Below, piece by piece: positions 61,131 through 64,000 of a stretch of DNA of 64,000 bases (its first letter is position 1; the number at the start of each line of letters is the position of its first letter). Source of the stretch: SAR324 cluster bacterium. Its GTDB lineage: Bacteria > SAR324 > XYD2-FULL-50-16. The stretch spans positions 124,001 to 188,000 of the forward strand of contig JANQGX010000075.1 of NCBI GenBank assembly GCA_028282885.1. The letters run 5' to 3'. The notes under the pieces were generated by a model. That model was not told the origin of the DNA. It made no database searches and was given only the letters and a program-made list of their open reading frames with translations. A program made the translations under genes and the position numbers.

Positions 61131-62681
61131 ATGATTACCAGATCTCTTTCAACGCTAATTGCCTTTTTATTGTCATCAGTTACGGTGTGTGCTGCTGGCA
61201 AAGATTTGCCAAGCGTGGGCGTAAAAACAGCACTCATTTTGGTTATCATAATCGTTCTTTTAATTCTAGCTGGCTTGATCATTGTCTTTGACAGAATCCA
61301 CCTGGGAAGGCAAAGGCGAGTAAACAGAATCACGGCAGAGAATCTAAATACTAGTGAAGAATTAATTAAACTATTGTTCGAAGAAATTCCCGCCGCCTTC
61401 TGTCTTGTCGATCACCGCGGCTTGATAAAACAGATGAGCAAGAATTTTGGGAAGTTATTGGGTATAGAAATTGATAACACGATTAATACACCATTGGAAA
61501 ACTATATCGATTTCGAACAGGATGACGAACGAGCAAGTGATGGATTTCTGCAGTTGGTGCAATTGAGTGAAACAGGACCTGTTCAAGGACGATATCGAAA
61601 CCATTCAAATGATGAAAATCCTGGTGATGCATTCACTATCAGCATCGCACCAGCAAAATCAGCAACATCTCCCTATCTGGTGGTATTGGATCACAAATCG
61701 GATTTTCAAGTCGAAGAAAACGGGAAATCAGACGATATTTGGCAGGTTTTGAAGAACCGGCTTCCGGAAGACTTCGCGCATGATATCCGCACACCTCTGA
61801 ATGCGATAATCGGGTTCAGCCAGATTCTGCACAACAGGGCGGGGAAAGAGAACTACCCGGTTGATATTCTTGAAATGTTAAACAACATCAGACGAAGCGG
61901 GCAGGAGCTGACTTTATCTGTTAATTCCTTGATCGAAACCATAAAACCTGGATCCACAAATCTGACCGGCCAACATTTTAATCCGGATTATGACGACAAT
62001 GCAGATTCTATTGAAACACCCAACTATTCCAGAAGTAGTAAAATTCTTGTGGTTGAAGACAACCCGGTCAATCAGGATCTAATGAGGACGTTTTTTCACG
62101 ACCTGGGATTGGAAATAACATCGGCTATGAATGGGCTCGAAGGTGTGGATAAAGCCAATGAACTTTTACCCGATCTTGTCTTTATGGATATCAGGATGCC
62201 CAAAATGGGCGGACTAAAAGCAATTGAGCAAATCAGGGATAACCCCAGAACCAAGTCGTTACCGGTTATCGCTCTTTCAGCAGACACAGCCGAAGAGAAG
62301 AAGCAGGAAGCCCTTCAAGCGGGATTTTCAGACTATCTCACCAAACCATTCGATCTTGACGATCTCTATCCATTTTTAAACCGGCATTTAAAAAAGGTGA
62401 GGGTGGGAGATCAGGAAATTGAATCACAAACGGAGACTATTCCGGATGAAGTTCGTAACAGGCTTGATGCTGCTTTTGGTGACCTCTCATTGATTCCGAA
62501 GGATTATTCCAATGCTTTGCTTGAGGCATTGGAGAAAATGAAATCATTGGTCCAACCCTACAAATCCAATCTTCCACAAGTCCTTCAAGAGATCGAAACA
62601 GCAGTTTATGAATGTGATGATGATAAAATTGATCGGCTCATTAAAGAACAATTGAACCTGATATCAAGTTCCGGACTGTGA
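61131..62681 (+). CDS. hybrid sensor/receiver protein lacking the kinase ATPase domain
   Basis: 516 residues. Signal-like segment and a membrane helix (residues ~30-56), a PAS-like region (~75-190), then a HisKA dimerisation motif DFAHDIRTPLNAIIGFSQIL with phospho-acceptor-type His217. The expected HATPase_c domain is absent: no N-box or G-boxes, and only about 80 residues separate the motif from a receiver domain with Asp353 in MDIRMPKMGG (ILVVEDNPVN... DYLTKPFD). The C-terminus (~425-516) is helical and could be Hpt-like, but no clear His motif was seen. It probably needs a partner kinase. Confidence 0.83.
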   Translation: MITRSLSTLIAFLLSSVTVCAAGKDLPSVGVKTALILVIIIVLLILAGLIIVFDRIHLGRQRRVNRITAENLNTSEELIKLLFEEIPAAFCLVDHRGLIKQMSKNFGKLLGIEIDNTINTPLENYIDFEQDDERASDGFLQLVQLSETGPVQGRYRNHSNDENPGDAFTISIAPAKSATSPYLVVLDHKSDFQVEENGKSDDIWQVLKNRLPEDFAHDIRTPLNAIIGFSQILHNRAGKENYPVDILEMLNNIRRSGQELTLSVNSLIETIKPGSTNLTGQHFNPDYDDNADSIETPNYSRSSKILVVEDNPVNQDLMRTFFHDLGLEITSAMNGLEGVDKANELLPDLVFMDIRMPKMGGLKAIEQIRDNPRTKSLPVIALSADTAEEKKQEALQAGFSDYLTKPFDLDDLYPFLNRHLKKVRVGDQEIESQTETIPDEVRNRLDAAFGDLSLIPKDYSNALLEALEKMKSLVQPYKSNLPQVLQEIETAVYECDDDKIDRLIKEQLNLISSSGL

Positions 62682-62689
62682 GACTGAGA

Positions 62690-64000
62690 TTATTCTATTG
62701 ATTGAGCCGCCGGGAGAACATCACTTGTCGAGTCGGATACTGCACCAACAGGCTGTGCTGGAGAAGCAGCAGCCCCATCGTCAGAGATTTGCGAATTTGG
62801 ACCAATGGCCTCCTGCCGATCCGTTTCAGCATCTGTCAGACGGGAATTTCCTGGTGAGGGTATGGAGGAGGATTGATCGGAAGTAACATCCGCGGCTGGT
62901 TCCACATCGGTTGTAATCTGCTGCTCAGTTTGAATCGATACAGGAAGGGGCTGGTCGGAAGTAACATCCTGAGTCGGACCGTCACCAGTTATCACCTGCG
63001 ACTCCTGCTGCGCTGGCGCCGATTGCAGAATGTCAGGGGAAGAATCCGCCGCTTCATTTGGTTGCGTGGGTTGATCAGGTGTTGCATCCGTCGCCAGACT
63101 CAAATCAGTTTGTGATTCCACATTGGAAGGCTGATCGGAGGTCGAGTCGTGTAAAGGTTGGTTTCCGGTCAAGGGATCGGCTGCAGAAACATTCGTTGAA
63201 GGAATATCATCGGATTGCAAAGCCGTTTCTGTTTCTCCCAACAACTGCTCATCACCGGATGTATCTCTACTGCCAAGGGATTCAGCGGGTTGGGAGATTA
63301 TATCACCTGTTGCATCCGCCTGTGCTTTGGTACTTTCGAAAACCTGCTCATCTCCGGATGCATCTATACTACCTGGGATTTCCGCAGGATGTGAAATAAC
63401 GTCACCAGTTGCGTCTCCAATTACCATCGGCGATTCAAGCGCTGCCGGTTGATCGCCGGTAGCATCTTCGGAAATGCCTTCAGCAGATCCGATGTCAGTT
63501 GTTGCGTCGGTTGTTGCGTCTACCATATCTGCGACTTCCGGGACTATTCCGATATGAGTTTCTGAAGCCGCATCACCGGTTGCGTCAATTGCATCTTCAA
63601 AAGCTGCTTCCGAGCCCATTTTTCGCAGTTTTTCCACTGCACGAAGGCTGAATTTGTCTGTTTTTGAGATGGCTGAAAGTTGAATCAAAAGCGTCAACTG
63701 CTGATCCGTTTTATCCAGTTCTCCCAAAACCTCGCTCATTTCATAAATTCCCTGGGTAAAGAAAGGGCTACCAAAAAACTCTGCCAGTAAAGTGCTGTAG
63801 TAGCTAAGACTCTCCTCCAATGAACCTTGTCTTCTCTTCTGCTGCGCCAAGATAAGAATTAACAAGTCCTTGGGAAGGCGTGTATCCGGTTGGTTGATAA
63901 TGTCGAGAAGGATTTTTTCGAACTCTTCCGAATGGCCCAGCGTGTCAAGAAGAAGAGCCCTGTTGAACTCCCGAAGATTTTTGAGTTCTGCAGTGAGTTT
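62690..64000 (-). CDS. TPR-like protein with Asp/Thr-rich repeat tail (N-terminus cut by window edge)
   Basis: The frame is open on the minus strand from 64000, so the 5' end lies outside the window. About 436 visible residues. The N-terminal ~140 visible residues look helical and TPR-like (ALLLDTLGHSEEFEKILLDII, LEESLSYYSTLLAEFFG, LGELDKTDQQLTLLIQL). The remaining ~300 residues are low-complexity with about a dozen pentads of type D(A/V/S/T)(T/S)xD: DATGD, DASGD, DVTSD, DSTSD. Gly/Ser/Pro/Gln/Glu fill the gaps. Family not recognised. Likely exported or protein-interacting, but no signal is visible. Confidence 0.8.
   Translation of the reverse strand, partial: KLTAELKNLREFNRALLLDTLGHSEEFEKILLDIINQPDTRLPKDLLILILAQQKRRQGSLEESLSYYSTLLAEFFGSPFFTQGIYEMSEVLGELDKTDQQLTLLIQLSAISKTDKFSLRAVEKLRKMGSEAAFEDAIDATGDAASETHIGIVPEVADMVDATTDATTDIGSAEGISEDATGDQPAALESPMVIGDATGDVISHPAEIPGSIDASGDEQVFESTKAQADATGDIISQPAESLGSRDTSGDEQLLGETETALQSDDIPSTNVSAADPLTGNQPLHDSTSDQPSNVESQTDLSLATDATPDQPTQPNEAADSSPDILQSAPAQQESQVITGDGPTQDVTSDQPLPVSIQTEQQITTDVEPAADVTSDQSSSIPSPGNSRLTDAETDRQEAIGPNSQISDDGAAASPAQPVGAVSDSTSDVLPAAQSIE

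Noticed and set aside
62690..63865. DxTxD pentads read as dockerin or EF-hand repeats
   Set aside because: They lack the full 12-residue calcium loop spacing and the hydrophobic helix partner of those families.

Overview
The window looks like a single, gene-dense chromosomal segment of a Gram-negative bacterium of moderate GC content. No phage, insertion sequence, plasmid, CRISPR or rRNA material was seen. Evidence for an outer membrane: two beta-barrel-type proteins ending in Phe, lipoproteins, exported FecR-like and isoaspartate methyltransferase proteins, and sedoheptulose-7-phosphate isomerase (gmhA) for LPS heptose. The gene style (Aquifex-type aconitase, 1,600-residue NAD-glutamate dehydrogenase, PurS-PurL fusion without a glutaminase domain, 7TM-DISM sensor kinase, wHTH/4Fe-4S protein) suggests a deltaproteobacterium-like or candidate-phylum (for example SAR324-like) heterotroph. 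That placement is inference and is weak.

Layout. 1-2.8 kb: truncated phosphohexomutase, trpS, small membrane protein, gmhA. 3.2-17.4 kb: central carbon node with two ATP-type PEP carboxykinase paralogues flanking a FecR-like protein and guaA, then mdh, pyruvate carboxylase (opposite strand), a dodecin-like protein and aconitase. The mdh and acn upstream regions hold conspicuous inverted repeats. 17.5-24.9 kb: purL, valS, an aminotransferase. 24.9-27.1 kb (minus): lipoprotein plus outer-membrane protein. 27.5-32 kb: small unknown protein, glyoxalase I, M20 peptidase, Mut7-C nuclease-like protein, 4Fe-4S protein. 32.4-40.6 kb: initiator tRNA-fMet, giant glutamate dehydrogenase, small membrane protein, glycerate kinase, second outer-membrane paralogue. 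40.9-46.2 kb: unknown small genes, then a TPP riboswitch controlling thiBPQ, whose permease gene lacks an ordinary start codon. 46.2-51 kb: NUDIX-udk operon, spermidine-synthase-like membrane protein, exported isoaspartate methyltransferase. 51.4-56 kb: lon, two GNAT acetyltransferases, MBL-fold hydrolase. 56-64 kb: sensor histidine kinase, alpha/beta hydrolase, DUF364-like protein, a kinase-less hybrid receiver protein, and a truncated TPR-like protein with an Asp/Thr-rich repeat tail.

How it works together. PEPCK, pyruvate carboxylase, malate dehydrogenase, aconitase and glutamate dehydrogenase form the PEP-pyruvate-oxaloacetate-2-oxoglutarate node, so the first 38 kb is enriched in anaplerotic, gluconeogenic and amino-acid catabolic functions. 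Most other genes are housekeeping (tRNA charging, nucleotide synthesis, protein quality control) or envelope sensing. I did not find a clear new multi-gene defence or mobile system. The best leads are the divergent PEPCK, the tandem stem-loops before acn, the repeat array before mdh, the non-canonical thiP start, the ATPase-less hybrid sensor, and the DxTxD repeat protein.
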